A stretch of DNA of 64,000 nucleotides from Thalassovita gelatinovora (GTDB lineage Bacteria > Pseudomonadota > Alphaproteobacteria > Rhodobacterales > Rhodobacteraceae). The DNA lies in NCBI RefSeq assembly GCF_001458355.1, contig NZ_CYSA01000015.1, positions 129,001 to 193,000 on the forward strand, in the 5' to 3' direction. The notes under the pieces are model-generated. The model saw nothing but the letters and a program-made list of their open reading frames with translations. It had not been told where the DNA came from and ran no database searches. This document shows, in pieces, positions 25,816-34,358 of the stretch (its first letter is position 1; the number at the start of each line of letters is the position of its first letter). A program made the translations under genes and the position numbers.

Positions 25816-25984
25816 ACCAACGGTCCGGTGCGGACCAAAACCACCGGGCCCGCGCCGGGGCAGATTATTCGCCTGCCCTAGCGTCATCCCGGCGTGACAT
25901 CTTTGCTGCAATCTTCCCCCTAGCAAATGCGCCCCGCCCCGCTTACCCTTTGCATGACCTGTTCTTTTTTACGCGAGGCGCTGC

Positions 25985-26068
25985 ATGTCTGGCACCGGAT
26001 TACAAAAACTGGCTTTTATTCTGCTTGTGTTCCTGACGCTCTACGTGACCATCGCAGGTGGCATGTGA
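25985..26068 (+). CDS. 27-aa membrane peptide upstream of xpaC
   Basis: This very short frame encodes a 27-residue peptide starting MSGTGLQKLAFILLVFLTLY and ending TIAGGM, that is one hydrophobic helix after a short polar start. A GAGG ribosome site lies 9 bases upstream. Its stop overlaps the xpaC start (TGATG), the usual sign of translational coupling. The sequence reads naturally as a single-pass inner-membrane peptide. Function is unknown; it may anchor or regulate the downstream proteins. Confidence 0.65.
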   Translation: MSGTGLQKLAFILLVFLTLYVTIAGGM

Positions 26069-26949
26069 TGGCCCAACGGTATGGCGGCAAATTCAGCCCC
26101 GATGGGAAAAGCACCGATTCCACCACCGCGCCGGGGGCCTATCGCGACGCAAAACGCACCCGCGCCGGGGGCCGGGTCAACCTGCTGTTCCTCACCCCGC
26201 TGCCGCTGATCTGGAAAGCCTTCACCTCGGACCCGGTGACGATGGCGCAATATCTGGGCGCGCTTGGCCTGATGATTCTGGCCGCATGGCTGACCCGCGA
26301 AGGCCTGTTGGCGCAAGAAAGCTATGAGGCGCGCAAAATCGCCCGGCGTCCGGCCTTGCCGCGCAAAATGATCGGATCGGTCCTGACCGGGCTGGGGTTG
26401 GGTTTGGCCGGATTCACCGGCTTCGGTTTGGTCGAGGCGGGCATTTTCGCCGTTCTCGGCACCGTGCTGCATGGCTTGGCCTTTGGGCTGGACCCGCTGA
26501 CCGACAAGGGCATGGAAGGCATCGATACCTTTCAAACCGACCGGGTGGCGCGTGCCGTGGAAGAAGCCGAAAAACATCTGGCCGCTATGACCGACGCGAT
26601 GAAACGCGCCGGCGACCGCGATGCGGCGGCCCGGCTGGACCGGTTTCAGACCGCCGCCCGCGATCTGTTCCGCACCGTCGAGGAAGATCCCCGCGATCTG
26701 ACCGCAGCGCGCAAATTCATGTCGGTCTATTTAATGGGCGCACGCGACGCGACGGTCAAATTCGCCGATATCTACGGCCGGTCGCGCGATGCGCAGGCCA
26801 AGACGGATTACATGGCATTGCTTGACGATCTTGAGCAAAACTTCGCCGCCCGCACAGAAAAAATGTTGCTGGATGACCGCAGCGATCTGAATATCGAGAT
26901 CGAAGTCTTGCGGGACCGGCTGAAACGAGAAGGCATTCGAGCGGAGTAG
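26068..26949 (+). CDS. XpaC-like protein (5-bromo-4-chloroindolyl phosphate hydrolysis family)
   Basis: This 293-aa protein has two central hydrophobic helices (about residues 35-75) and a pair near 95-135, followed by a long helical cytosolic region (140-293). It matches the XpaC family, which is repeatedly found beside TelA; despite its name, no phosphatase activity is established. The ATG at 26068 overlaps the stop of the small upstream peptide. The longer frame from 25927 has no homology-like start. It leads into telA after 33 bp. Confidence 0.8.
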   Translation: MAQRYGGKFSPDGKSTDSTTAPGAYRDAKRTRAGGRVNLLFLTPLPLIWKAFTSDPVTMAQYLGALGLMILAAWLTREGLLAQESYEARKIARRPALPRKMIGSVLTGLGLGLAGFTGFGLVEAGIFAVLGTVLHGLAFGLDPLTDKGMEGIDTFQTDRVARAVEEAEKHLAAMTDAMKRAGDRDAAARLDRFQTAARDLFRTVEEDPRDLTAARKFMSVYLMGARDATVKFADIYGRSRDAQAKTDYMALLDDLEQNFAARTEKMLLDDRSDLNIEIEVLRDRLKREGIRAE

Positions 26950-26982
26950 CCGCTAAATGCATTGGTATCGAAGGGGAAACCT

Positions 26983-28182
26983 ATGTCTCAAACCATTCAG
27001 CAGAAAGCCGCAGCCGATCTGGCTATGGTGGAAGAAGTCACTGCCGTTATCCTGCCGGAACCGGTAAAGGCCGAAGCGGTCGTCGCTTTGGACGCAGCAG
27101 ACGCGCCGTTGGGGGCGGAAATCCGGTCCCGGATGGACGAATTGGATATGTCGGATACCAATTCCATCGTGTCGTTCGGTTCGGGCGCACAGGCCGAATT
27201 GCAGGAAATCAGCCAAGCGATGCTAAGCGATGTGCGCAACAAGGATGTCGGCCCCGCCGGTGACAGCCTGCGCGACATCGTCACCACGATTCGCGGGTTT
27301 TCGATCAGCGAACTGGATGTACGGCGCAAGCGCAGCTTTTGGGAAAAGCTGCTGGGCCGGGCCGCACCTTTCGCCAAATTCACCGCCCGCTTTGAAACCG
27401 TGCAGGGCCAGATCGATCAGATCACCGACAACCTGCTGAAACACGAACATATCCTGCTCAAAGATATCAAATCGCTGGATATGCTGTATGAAAAGACCTT
27501 GGCTTTTTACGACGAACTGGCGCTGTATATCGCAGCAGGCGAAGCCAAGCTGAAAGACCTCGATGAAACTGCGATCCCGGCCAAGGAAGCCGAGGTTCAG
27601 GCCGCCCCCGAAAACGATCAGGTGATGGCAGCACAGGAACTGCGCGACATGCGCGCGGCGCGCGACGATCTGGAACGCCGGGTGCATGATCTGAAACTGA
27701 CCCGTCAGGTCACCATGCAATCGCTGCCCTCGATCCGGTTGGTGCAGGAAAACGACAAATCGCTGGTCACCAAGATCAATTCGACCTTGGTGAACACCGT
27801 GCCGCTGTGGGAAACTCAACTGGCCCAGGCGCTGACCATTCAGCGCAGCTCCGAAGCCGCCGCCGCAGTGCGCGAAGCCAATGACCTGACCAATGAATTG
27901 CTGACCTCTAACGCGGCCAATCTGCGCGAAAGCAACAAGATGATCCGCGAAGAAATGGAACGCGGCGTGTTTGACATCGAAGCGGTGAAGCAGGCCAATG
28001 CCGATCTGGTCGCCACCATCAATGAAAGCCTGGCGATTGCGGACGAAGGCAAGGCGCGCCGCGCCGCCGCAGAGGACGAGTTGAAGAAAATGGAAGCAGA
28101 ATTGCGCGACACGCTGGCATCGGCTAAGGCCCGCAAAACCGGGTTGGGCGACACTGCGGGCACTGCCGTGCCGTCAAGTTAA
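26983..28182 (+). CDS. TelA family protein (toxic anion resistance)
   Basis: This 399-aa, mostly helical, soluble protein belongs to the TelA/KlaA-like toxic anion resistance family. Long amphipathic helices run from about residue 60 to the C-terminus; SLPSIRLVQENDKSLVTKI near residue 250 is the typical family core. Relatives influence resistance to tellurite, antibiotics and envelope stress in several bacteria, but the molecular mechanism is not known. AAGGGGA precedes the ATG. It stands between xpaC and a DUF2927 lipoprotein, all on one strand with gaps under 40 bp. Confidence 0.88.
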   Translation: MSQTIQQKAAADLAMVEEVTAVILPEPVKAEAVVALDAADAPLGAEIRSRMDELDMSDTNSIVSFGSGAQAELQEISQAMLSDVRNKDVGPAGDSLRDIVTTIRGFSISELDVRRKRSFWEKLLGRAAPFAKFTARFETVQGQIDQITDNLLKHEHILLKDIKSLDMLYEKTLAFYDELALYIAAGEAKLKDLDETAIPAKEAEVQAAPENDQVMAAQELRDMRAARDDLERRVHDLKLTRQVTMQSLPSIRLVQENDKSLVTKINSTLVNTVPLWETQLAQALTIQRSSEAAAAVREANDLTNELLTSNAANLRESNKMIREEMERGVFDIEAVKQANADLVATINESLAIADEGKARRAAAEDELKKMEAELRDTLASAKARKTGLGDTAGTAVPSS

Positions 28183-28189
28183 GATCGGA

Positions 28190-29146
28190 ATGCCATTGCG
28201 ACGCAAAATCGGACTGACCCTTGCCGGTGGCTTGTGCCTGCTGGCCGCCGCCTGCACCCCTTTGGGGGGGCCGCGGTCAAGCCTGCCGCCACAGGCCCGC
28301 CCGGCGGGTCTGGCCCGGCCCGATCCTGCGGATGCTTCGGGCCGCAGCCGCGAATTGGCGGCCTATTTCAGCAAGGTGCAGGCCGATCTTCTGGCGCAGG
28401 GGCTGCTGCGAACCGATGGTGGCGGACCGGACACGCCGTTTACCGCCACCGATCTGGCCCGCAATTTCGAAACCATCGCGTTTTACGACGAATACGAACG
28501 CGGCGCCGGGCTGCGCAATGCTCATAGCGGGCCGGGTTTTCTGCGCCGCTGGAGCATCCCTGTCCGGTTTGGTGTCGAATTCGGGGCCTCGGTGCCGCAG
28601 GCACAGCGTGTTTCCGACCGGTCCAATGTTCAGGTCTATGCCGCCCGGTTGTCCCGGGTCACCGGTCATCCGGTATCGGTGATGGGCAGCAAGGCCAATT
28701 TCCACGTGTTATTCATGGGCGAAGACGACCGCGCCCAGATGCTGACCCGGGTGCAACAGATCGTGCCCAATATCAATCCTGCCTCGATGCAGATTCTGCG
28801 CGATATCCCGCGTTCGATCCATTGTCTGGTGATCGCGTTTTCGGCCACCGGAAATGACAGCGATTACCGTCAGGCAATCGCGCTGGTACGGGCCGAACAT
28901 CCCGATCTGCTGCGCAAATCCTGCATTCACGAAGAACTGGCGCAGGGGCTGGGCCTGGCCAATGACAGTCCCCATGCGCGGCCGTCGATTTTCAACGATG
29001 ACGACGAATTCGCGTTGCTGACCACGCATGACGAAATGCTGCTGAAAATACTCTACGATCCGCGCCTGCGCCCCGGCATGACGCTGCGCCAGGCCCGGCC
29101 GATCATCCGCCAGATCGCAGAGGACCTGACCGGCGGCAGAAGCTGA
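28190..29146 (+). CDS. DUF2927 lipoprotein
   Basis: This 318-aa protein starts with a lipoprotein signal ending in LLAAAC (Cys about residue 22), so it is probably attached to the outer or inner membrane. The mature part (about 70-300) carries a DUF2927 domain, including RWSIPVRFGVEF, SVMGSKANFHVLF, CLVIAF and the strong CIHEELAQGLGLANDSP motif. That last motif has a HEE-type triad resembling a metalloprotease zinc site (HExxQ), but activity has not been shown for the family to my knowledge. It begins 7 bp after telA and probably belongs to the same operon. Confidence 0.85.
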   Translation: MPLRRKIGLTLAGGLCLLAAACTPLGGPRSSLPPQARPAGLARPDPADASGRSRELAAYFSKVQADLLAQGLLRTDGGGPDTPFTATDLARNFETIAFYDEYERGAGLRNAHSGPGFLRRWSIPVRFGVEFGASVPQAQRVSDRSNVQVYAARLSRVTGHPVSVMGSKANFHVLFMGEDDRAQMLTRVQQIVPNINPASMQILRDIPRSIHCLVIAFSATGNDSDYRQAIALVRAEHPDLLRKSCIHEELAQGLGLANDSPHARPSIFNDDDEFALLTTHDEMLLKILYDPRLRPGMTLRQARPIIRQIAEDLTGGRS

Positions 29147-29221
29147 ACAAACAGGCCCACAGGGTCTAGAAACGATTTTGCAGGCGGCTATAGTCGCCCT
29201 GCGCGCATGAAGGAGGTTTCC

Positions 29222-30352
29222 ATGGGCATTTTCGATTTTCTCACCGGCGAATTCATCGATGTCATTCACTGGGTCGACGATACCCGCGACACGATGGTGT
29301 GGCGGTTTGCACGCGAAGGGCACGAAATCAAATACGGTGCCAAGCTGACCGTGCGCGAAGGTCAGGCGGCGGTATTCGTCCACGAAGGCCAGTTGGCCGA
29401 TGTGTTCACCCCCGGCCTTTACATGCTGGAAACCAACAACATGCCGATCCTGACGACGTTGCAGCATTGGGATCACGGGTTCCAGTCGCCGTTCAAGTCG
29501 GAAATCTATTTCGTCAACACCACCCGGTTCAACGACCTGAAATGGGGCACCAAGAACCCGATCATCTGCCGTGACCCGGAATTCGGCCCGGTGCGGATTC
29601 GCGCCTTTGGCACCTATTCGGCGCGGGTCACCGACCCGGCCCGGTTCCTGACCGAAATCGTTGGCACCGATGGTGAATTCACCATGGATGAAATCAGCTA
29701 TCAGATCCGCAACATCATCGTGCAGGAATTTTCCCGCGTGGTGGCGTCCTCGGGCATTCCGGTGCTGGACATGGCCGCCAATACCGCCGATCTGGGCAAG
29801 CTGATCGCGGCGGAAATCAGCGGCACGTTGGCCGAATACGGCCTGACGATGCCCGAACTTTATATCGAAAATATCAGCCTGCCACCGGCGGTTGAAGACG
29901 CGCTGGACAAGCGGACCTCGATGGGGTTGGCGGGCGATCTGGGCAAATTCACCCAATATTCCGCTGCCGAAGCCATGACTGCTGCGGCGCAAAACCCCGG
30001 TTCCAACATGGGTGCCGGGCTGGGCATGGGAATGGGCATGGCGATGGCACAGCAGATGGCGGGCCAGGGCCCTTGGGGACCACGCCCACAAACCGCAGCA
30101 CCGCAACCTGCCCCGCAAGCCATTATCGCCCCACCGCCGCCGCCGGTCGAACATGTCTGGCATATCGCCGAAAATGGCGAAACCAAGGGGCCGTTTTCCA
30201 AGGCATCGATGGGTCGGATGGCCAGCGCGGGCGATCTCACCCGCGACAGCTATGTCTGGACCGCCGGGCAGGACGGCTGGAAAAAAGCCGCTGACGTGAT
30301 CGAGTTGGCGCAGCTTTTCACCATCTTGCCGCCGCCGCCACCCGGCGCGTAA
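29222..30352 (+). CDS. SPFH domain protein with C-terminal GYF_2-like domain
   Basis: This 376-aa protein has an SPFH (band 7-like) region of the soluble YdjI type (residues 10-265), a Met/Gly and then Pro/Ala-rich linker (about 265-315), and a GYF_2/DUF4339-like C-terminal domain (HVWHIAENGETKGPFS to the end). In Bacillus, YdjI helps place the phage-shock protein PspA at stressed membranes; a similar envelope role is inferred here. There is no transmembrane segment. AGGAGG precedes the ATG at 29222. It closes a run of five genes starting at the 27-aa peptide. Confidence 0.85.
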   Translation: MGIFDFLTGEFIDVIHWVDDTRDTMVWRFAREGHEIKYGAKLTVREGQAAVFVHEGQLADVFTPGLYMLETNNMPILTTLQHWDHGFQSPFKSEIYFVNTTRFNDLKWGTKNPIICRDPEFGPVRIRAFGTYSARVTDPARFLTEIVGTDGEFTMDEISYQIRNIIVQEFSRVVASSGIPVLDMAANTADLGKLIAAEISGTLAEYGLTMPELYIENISLPPAVEDALDKRTSMGLAGDLGKFTQYSAAEAMTAAAQNPGSNMGAGLGMGMGMAMAQQMAGQGPWGPRPQTAAPQPAPQAIIAPPPPPVEHVWHIAENGETKGPFSKASMGRMASAGDLTRDSYVWTAGQDGWKKAADVIELAQLFTILPPPPPGA

Positions 30353-30425
30353 AACCGCGCCCGTCGGGTGACCAAAGACCGGCCCTATTGCCGGTTTCCC
30401 GGGGCAGTTGGCACGGGATATGAAC

Positions 30426-30466
30426 CGCTGTTGCGGGTGGGCGATGTCACGCAGCCCGCAACAGCG
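30426..30466. repeat. Perfect 12-bp inverted repeat in intergenic DNA
   Basis: CGCTGTTGCGGG (30426-30437) pairs exactly with CCCGCAACAGCG (30455-30466); the 17-base loop contains a further 3-bp GCG/CGC stem. A weaker hairpin, ACCGGC/GCCGGT near 30381-30398, lies before it and could end the SPFH transcript. No T-run follows the 12-bp stem, so it is more likely an operator or a structured RNA than a terminator. Confidence 0.6.
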
Positions 30467-30480
30467 AACCGGAACCGGGA

Positions 30481-30508
30481 TTGAACTGACACGACTTCCT
30501 GCTATTTA
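30481..30508 (+). promoter_or_regulatory. Candidate promoter of the DUF1178 gene
   Basis: TTGAAC (30481-30486) and TATTTA (30503-30508) are separated by 16 bp and lie 30 bp before the DUF1178 start. Confidence 0.4.
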
Positions 30509-30537
30509 ATACAGTGCCGGAGGCATGGAAAAACTTC

Positions 30538-31008
30538 ATGATTCAATATTCATTGAAATGCGCACAAGAACACCGGTTCGACAGCTGGTTCCAATCGGCC
30601 GAAGCCTTTGACAAGCTTAAATCTGCCGGGATGATCACTTGTGCCGTCTGCGGCTCGAGCGATGTGGAAAAAGCCATCATGGCCCCACGCGTCCGCCCCA
30701 GCCGCAATAGCCCAAGCGCCCAGCCTGATGCCCCTTCCGCCCCCGCGCCCGACGCCACCCCTGGTCCCAGCCTCAGCGCACCAGCCAGCCCGGCCGAACA
30801 AGCGCTTGCCGAAATGAAGCGCAAGATCGAACAGAATTCCGAATATGTCGGCAACAAGTTCGTCCGCGAAGCCCGCGCCATGCATAGCGGCGACGCGCCG
30901 GAACGGGCGATCTATGGCGAAGCGCGGGTCGACGAAGCCAAACAGCTGATCGATGACGGGGTGCCGGTGATCCCGTTGAATTTCGTTCCCGGTCGCAAAA
31001 CAAACTGA
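30538..31008 (+). CDS. DUF1178 protein
   Basis: This 156-aa protein belongs to DUF1178. It has the conserved N-terminus MIQYSLKCAQEHRFDSWFQSA, a zinc-finger-like CAVCGSSDVEKA pair, a Pro/Ala-rich linker (residues 55-85) and a C-terminal region ending in GVPVIPLNFVPGR. Function is unknown. I start at the ATG at 30538, which matches the family N-terminus, although the strong GGAGG lies 15 bases away; a GTG at 30514 is possible. SDR and kinase genes follow closely on the same strand. Confidence 0.85.
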   Translation: MIQYSLKCAQEHRFDSWFQSAEAFDKLKSAGMITCAVCGSSDVEKAIMAPRVRPSRNSPSAQPDAPSAPAPDATPGPSLSAPASPAEQALAEMKRKIEQNSEYVGNKFVREARAMHSGDAPERAIYGEARVDEAKQLIDDGVPVIPLNFVPGRKTN

Positions 31009-31029
31009 CCCCAGCCAAGAGGTGCTAAA

Positions 31030-31674
31030 ATGCATATTGTAATCACCGGTGCCAACCGGGGAATCGGGAACAGCCTGTATCGCGGCTATCAAGATCGCGG
31101 CGACGATGTGACCGGCACCGCGCGGTCCGGCGACGGCTTCGTGCCGCTTGACGTGACCCAGCCGGATCAATTCGCCCCTCTGGCAAAGGCGCTGGATGGC
31201 AAACCGGTGGATTTGCTGATCTGCAATGCCGGGGTTTATCTGGACAAGGGCCAATCACTGGCCGATGGCTATCCGCCGGACATGTGGGCCAAAAGCTTTG
31301 CCACGAATGTCACCGGCGTGTTTCTGACGGTCCAGTCCCTGCTGCCCAATCTTCAGGCCAGCAATAGTGCCAAGATCGCGATCATTTCGTCGCAGATGGC
31401 GTCGCAGACCCGCGCACCGGGGGGCAGCTATATCTACCGTGCCTCCAAAGCGGCGGCACTGAACCTTGGCCGCAACTTGGCCGTGGATCTGAAAGGGTTC
31501 GATATTGCCGTGGGCATCTATCATCCGGGTTGGGTGCAGACCGATATGGGCGGGCAATCGGCCGATATCACGGTCGATCAGGCCGCAGGCGGCCTGATGG
31601 CACGGTTTGATGAACTGGGCCCCGACAGCAGCGGGTGTTTTCGCACTTGGGATGGTCAGGACCACGCGTTTTGA
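31030..31674 (+). CDS. Short-chain dehydrogenase/reductase
   Basis: This 214-aa classical SDR has the dinucleotide motif TGANRGIG (residues 6-13), the NAG motif in CNAGVY, the catalytic Ser in ISSQMAS and YxxxK in IYRASKAA. Shorter SDRs like this commonly reduce small carbonyl compounds with NADPH; the substrate is unknown. CAAGAGGTGC lies upstream of the ATG. The stop overlaps the start of the kinase gene by 4 bp. Confidence 0.88.
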   Translation: MHIVITGANRGIGNSLYRGYQDRGDDVTGTARSGDGFVPLDVTQPDQFAPLAKALDGKPVDLLICNAGVYLDKGQSLADGYPPDMWAKSFATNVTGVFLTVQSLLPNLQASNSAKIAIISSQMASQTRAPGGSYIYRASKAAALNLGRNLAVDLKGFDIAVGIYHPGWVQTDMGGQSADITVDQAAGGLMARFDELGPDSSGCFRTWDGQDHAF

Positions 31675-32177
31675 ACCCAAGCCTGATCACCTTCGCGGGG
31701 CTTCCCGGTACCGGCAAAAGCACCATCGCCCGGCATCTGGCCCCGCGCCTGCCTGCGGTGTGGCTGAGGATCGACGTGATCGAACAATGTCTGCGCGAAA
31801 CCCAACCCGAACGTGATGACCTGGGCGCGGATGGCTATAAAATCGCCGCCGCCGTCGCCGAAAGCAACTTGGTCGCCGGCCACTACGTGATCGCCGACAG
31901 CGTCAATCCTGTTGCGCTGACCCGCGACATCTGGAGCGCCATCGCAGCTGCCGCCGAAGTGCCGCAACTGCGTGTGGAAGTCGTCTGTTCGGATGATGAC
32001 AAACACCGCCACCGGGTGCAGAACCGCCGCCCCGATATCACCGGGTTGGACCTCCCCGATTGGCAAGGCGTGCTGAGCCGTGAATATCATCCCTGGGCCG
32101 AGGCCGATTTGCGGATCGACACCGCGCAATTGTCGCCCGACCAAGCGGTAGAGGCGATTGTCGCAGCGCTGGAATAA
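31671..32177 (+). CDS. P-loop kinase/AAA-family ATPase
   Basis: This 168-aa protein begins with a Walker A motif, FAGLPGTGKSTIARHLA (residues 7-23), and resembles small gluconate/chloramphenicol-phosphotransferase-like kinases; the target is unknown. The start is inferred to be a TTG at 31671 that overlaps the SDR stop (TTGA) with AGGA upstream; no ATG lies in frame at a sensible place, and a GTG at 31635 would add 12 residues. The weak start codon next to coupled translation suggests low-level synthesis. Confidence 0.7.
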   Translation: MNPSLITFAGLPGTGKSTIARHLAPRLPAVWLRIDVIEQCLRETQPERDDLGADGYKIAAAVAESNLVAGHYVIADSVNPVALTRDIWSAIAAAAEVPQLRVEVVCSDDDKHRHRVQNRRPDITGLDLPDWQGVLSREYHPWAEADLRIDTAQLSPDQAVEAIVAALE

Positions 32178-32240
32178 TGTCCCGGCGCAAAGCGGCCACA
32201 GGCGGACAGAATTCAGCCCAAAGAACAGGTCTCGCTGGTC

Positions 32241-32777
32241 CTATTGATCGGCTGCGGCCAACCAATCATCGACCAGCGCCGCAAGTGCAGGCCAGTCGGT
32301 GTATTCCTTATCGGCGTCCAGATCGGCCCCCGGGTCCTTGGCGGCAAGAATACGGCGCATGATGTAGCGCCGGAATACGTCATATTGCGACGGTTTATAG
32401 GCTCCTGCGATCTGTTCGACCCGGCCCGGATGCCATCCTGTCGCCGCACAGAAATCGGCTTCGATGTGATCCAGATCCCGCCATTCCTCGGCGTCATGCC
32501 CCGCAGCGGCAAGCGACACAGACAGAAACAGCGTCGGCAGGGTGCGCAGGTTTTCGGCCTCTTGGGACAGGAAATCCACCAACGCCCGCGGATAATGCCC
32601 GGCATGGATCGGCGCGGCGATGATCATCCGGTCGAAGCGGCTGAAATCCGTACCAACCGCGTCGGATACCGGCAACAGTTCGACCGACTGTCCGGAATCG
32701 GCGATACGATCCATGATCGTGCGCGCGATCTTGCGTGTCTGCCCTTCGCTGGACGCATAGACGATCAGTAGTTTCAT
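32241..32777 (-). CDS. Flavodoxin-like protein (HemG-type)
   Basis: This 178-aa protein has a flavodoxin fold with the FMN phosphate loop YASSEGQTRKIA (residues 7-18) and the API-HAGHYPR segment. Length and the C-terminal RRYIMRRI element match menaquinone-dependent protoporphyrinogen oxidase (HemG)-like proteins, but Rhodobacterales usually use HemJ, so another redox role is possible. The 274-bp gap to lysC (32778-33051) holds the two divergent promoters, with no clear consensus elements that I can point to. Confidence 0.7.
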   Translation of the reverse strand: MKLLIVYASSEGQTRKIARTIMDRIADSGQSVELLPVSDAVGTDFSRFDRMIIAAPIHAGHYPRALVDFLSQEAENLRTLPTLFLSVSLAAAGHDAEEWRDLDHIEADFCAATGWHPGRVEQIAGAYKPSQYDVFRRYIMRRILAAKDPGADLDADKEYTDWPALAALVDDWLAAADQ

Positions 32778-33051
32778 GGCCTTCCCCCTGATATTGCATC
32801 ACGTTTCTGCGACTGATGGGACCGTACGAATCGGCATCGACGCTCTCCGCCTGCCCGGCCCCTGATATGCGTTAAAACAGCCACACCGTCCTTGATGCCG
32901 GTCAATGTAGACAGAAAACGACTGGCGGAATTGTTCCTTCATTTCGCAATCAAATCGCAGCCCCCGGTCTCCCCTGCCCTGCGCTAATTCCCTTGCCCTC
33001 GACCCGGCCTTTCACTAAACCCGCCCCGATTATAGGGACCAAGGACCGACC

Positions 33052-34290
33052 ATGCCCGTTCTCGTGATGAAATTCGGCGGCACCTCCGTCGCCACGCTCG
33101 ACCGGATCAAACGCGCCGCCAAACGGGTGGGGCTGGAAGTGGCCAAGGGCTATGACGTGATCGTCATCGTTTCGGCCATGTCCGGAAAAACCAACGAACT
33201 GGTCGGCTGGGTCAACGAAACCTCGCCGCTTTACGATGCGCGCGAATACGATGCGGTGGTCAGTTCCGGCGAAAACGTCACCGCCGGACTGATGGCGCTG
33301 ACCTTGCAGGAAATGGGCGTGCCTGCGCGCAGCTGGCAGGGCTGGCAGGTGCCGGTGAAAACCACTGCGGCCCATGCCAATGCCCGGATCGAAGACATCC
33401 CGCCGGAAAACATTTCCAGCAAATTTGCCGAAGGCATGAAGGTTGCCGTTGTCGCCGGATTTCAGGGTATCAGCCCCGAAGGCCGGATCACCACGTTGGG
33501 CCGGGGCGGATCGGACACCACCGCCGTGGCCTTTGCCGCCGCGTTCGATGCGGACCGCTGTGACATCTACACCGATGTGGATGGCGTTTATACCACCGAC
33601 CCGCGGATCAGTCAGAAGGCCCGCAAACTGCATAAGATTTCCTTTGAAGAAATGCTCGAACTGGCTTCGCTTGGTGCGAAGGTCCTGCAAACCCGTTCGG
33701 TCGAATTGGCAATGCGCTACAAGGTCAAACTGCGCGTGCTCAGTTCGTTCGAAGAACCGTCAGACGAAGCAGGGACGCTTGTCTGCGACGAGGAAGACAC
33801 TATGGAAAACCGCCCAGTATCCGGAATCGCCTATTCGCGTGACGAAGCCAAGATGACCCTCATCTCGGTCGCTGACCGTCCCGGCATCGCCGCCGCAATT
33901 TTCGGACCATTGTCCGAAGCGGGGGTGAACGTGGATATGATCATTCAGAACATTTCCGAAGAAGGTCGTACCGACATGACCTTTTCGTGCCCGATCGATC
34001 AGGTGCTTCGGGCGCAAAAGGCGCTCAACGGTGCCAAGGAAAAAGGCGATATCAATTTCCACGATTTGATCGCCGATACCGATGTCTGCAAGGTCTCGGC
34101 GGTCGGAATCGGGATGCGGTCGCAATCCGGCGTTGCCGCCAAAATGTTCAAGACACTCTCGGATGAGGGCATCAACATAAAGGTGATTGCAACTTCCGAG
34201 ATAAAAATTTCCGTCCTGATTGATCGGAAATACTTGGAACTTGCCGTCCAGTCGCTGCATGATGCGTTTGAACTGGAAAAAACGGCCTGA
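33052..34290 (+). CDS. lysC: Aspartate kinase
   Basis: This 412-aa monofunctional aspartokinase catalyses the first step of the lysine, threonine, methionine and diaminopimelate pathway. The KFGGTSV motif (residues 6-12) and SSGEN segment mark the kinase domain (1-250). Two C-terminal ACT domains (about 265-412, with ISVADRPGIAAAIFGPL and SEIKISVLIDRKY) should give feedback control by amino acids. ptsP follows 68 bp downstream on the same strand. thrC of the same branched pathway is elsewhere in this window. Confidence 0.95.
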   Translation: MPVLVMKFGGTSVATLDRIKRAAKRVGLEVAKGYDVIVIVSAMSGKTNELVGWVNETSPLYDAREYDAVVSSGENVTAGLMALTLQEMGVPARSWQGWQVPVKTTAAHANARIEDIPPENISSKFAEGMKVAVVAGFQGISPEGRITTLGRGGSDTTAVAFAAAFDADRCDIYTDVDGVYTTDPRISQKARKLHKISFEEMLELASLGAKVLQTRSVELAMRYKVKLRVLSSFEEPSDEAGTLVCDEEDTMENRPVSGIAYSRDEAKMTLISVADRPGIAAAIFGPLSEAGVNVDMIIQNISEEGRTDMTFSCPIDQVLRAQKALNGAKEKGDINFHDLIADTDVCKVSAVGIGMRSQSGVAAKMFKTLSDEGINIKVIATSEIKISVLIDRKYLELAVQSLHDAFELEKTA

Positions 34291-34358
34291 AACGATACGC
34301 TTGCCCGATGGGCCAGTGTTCTTTGCGAACGGCCGATACCAAAACGGGTTAATCGTGC

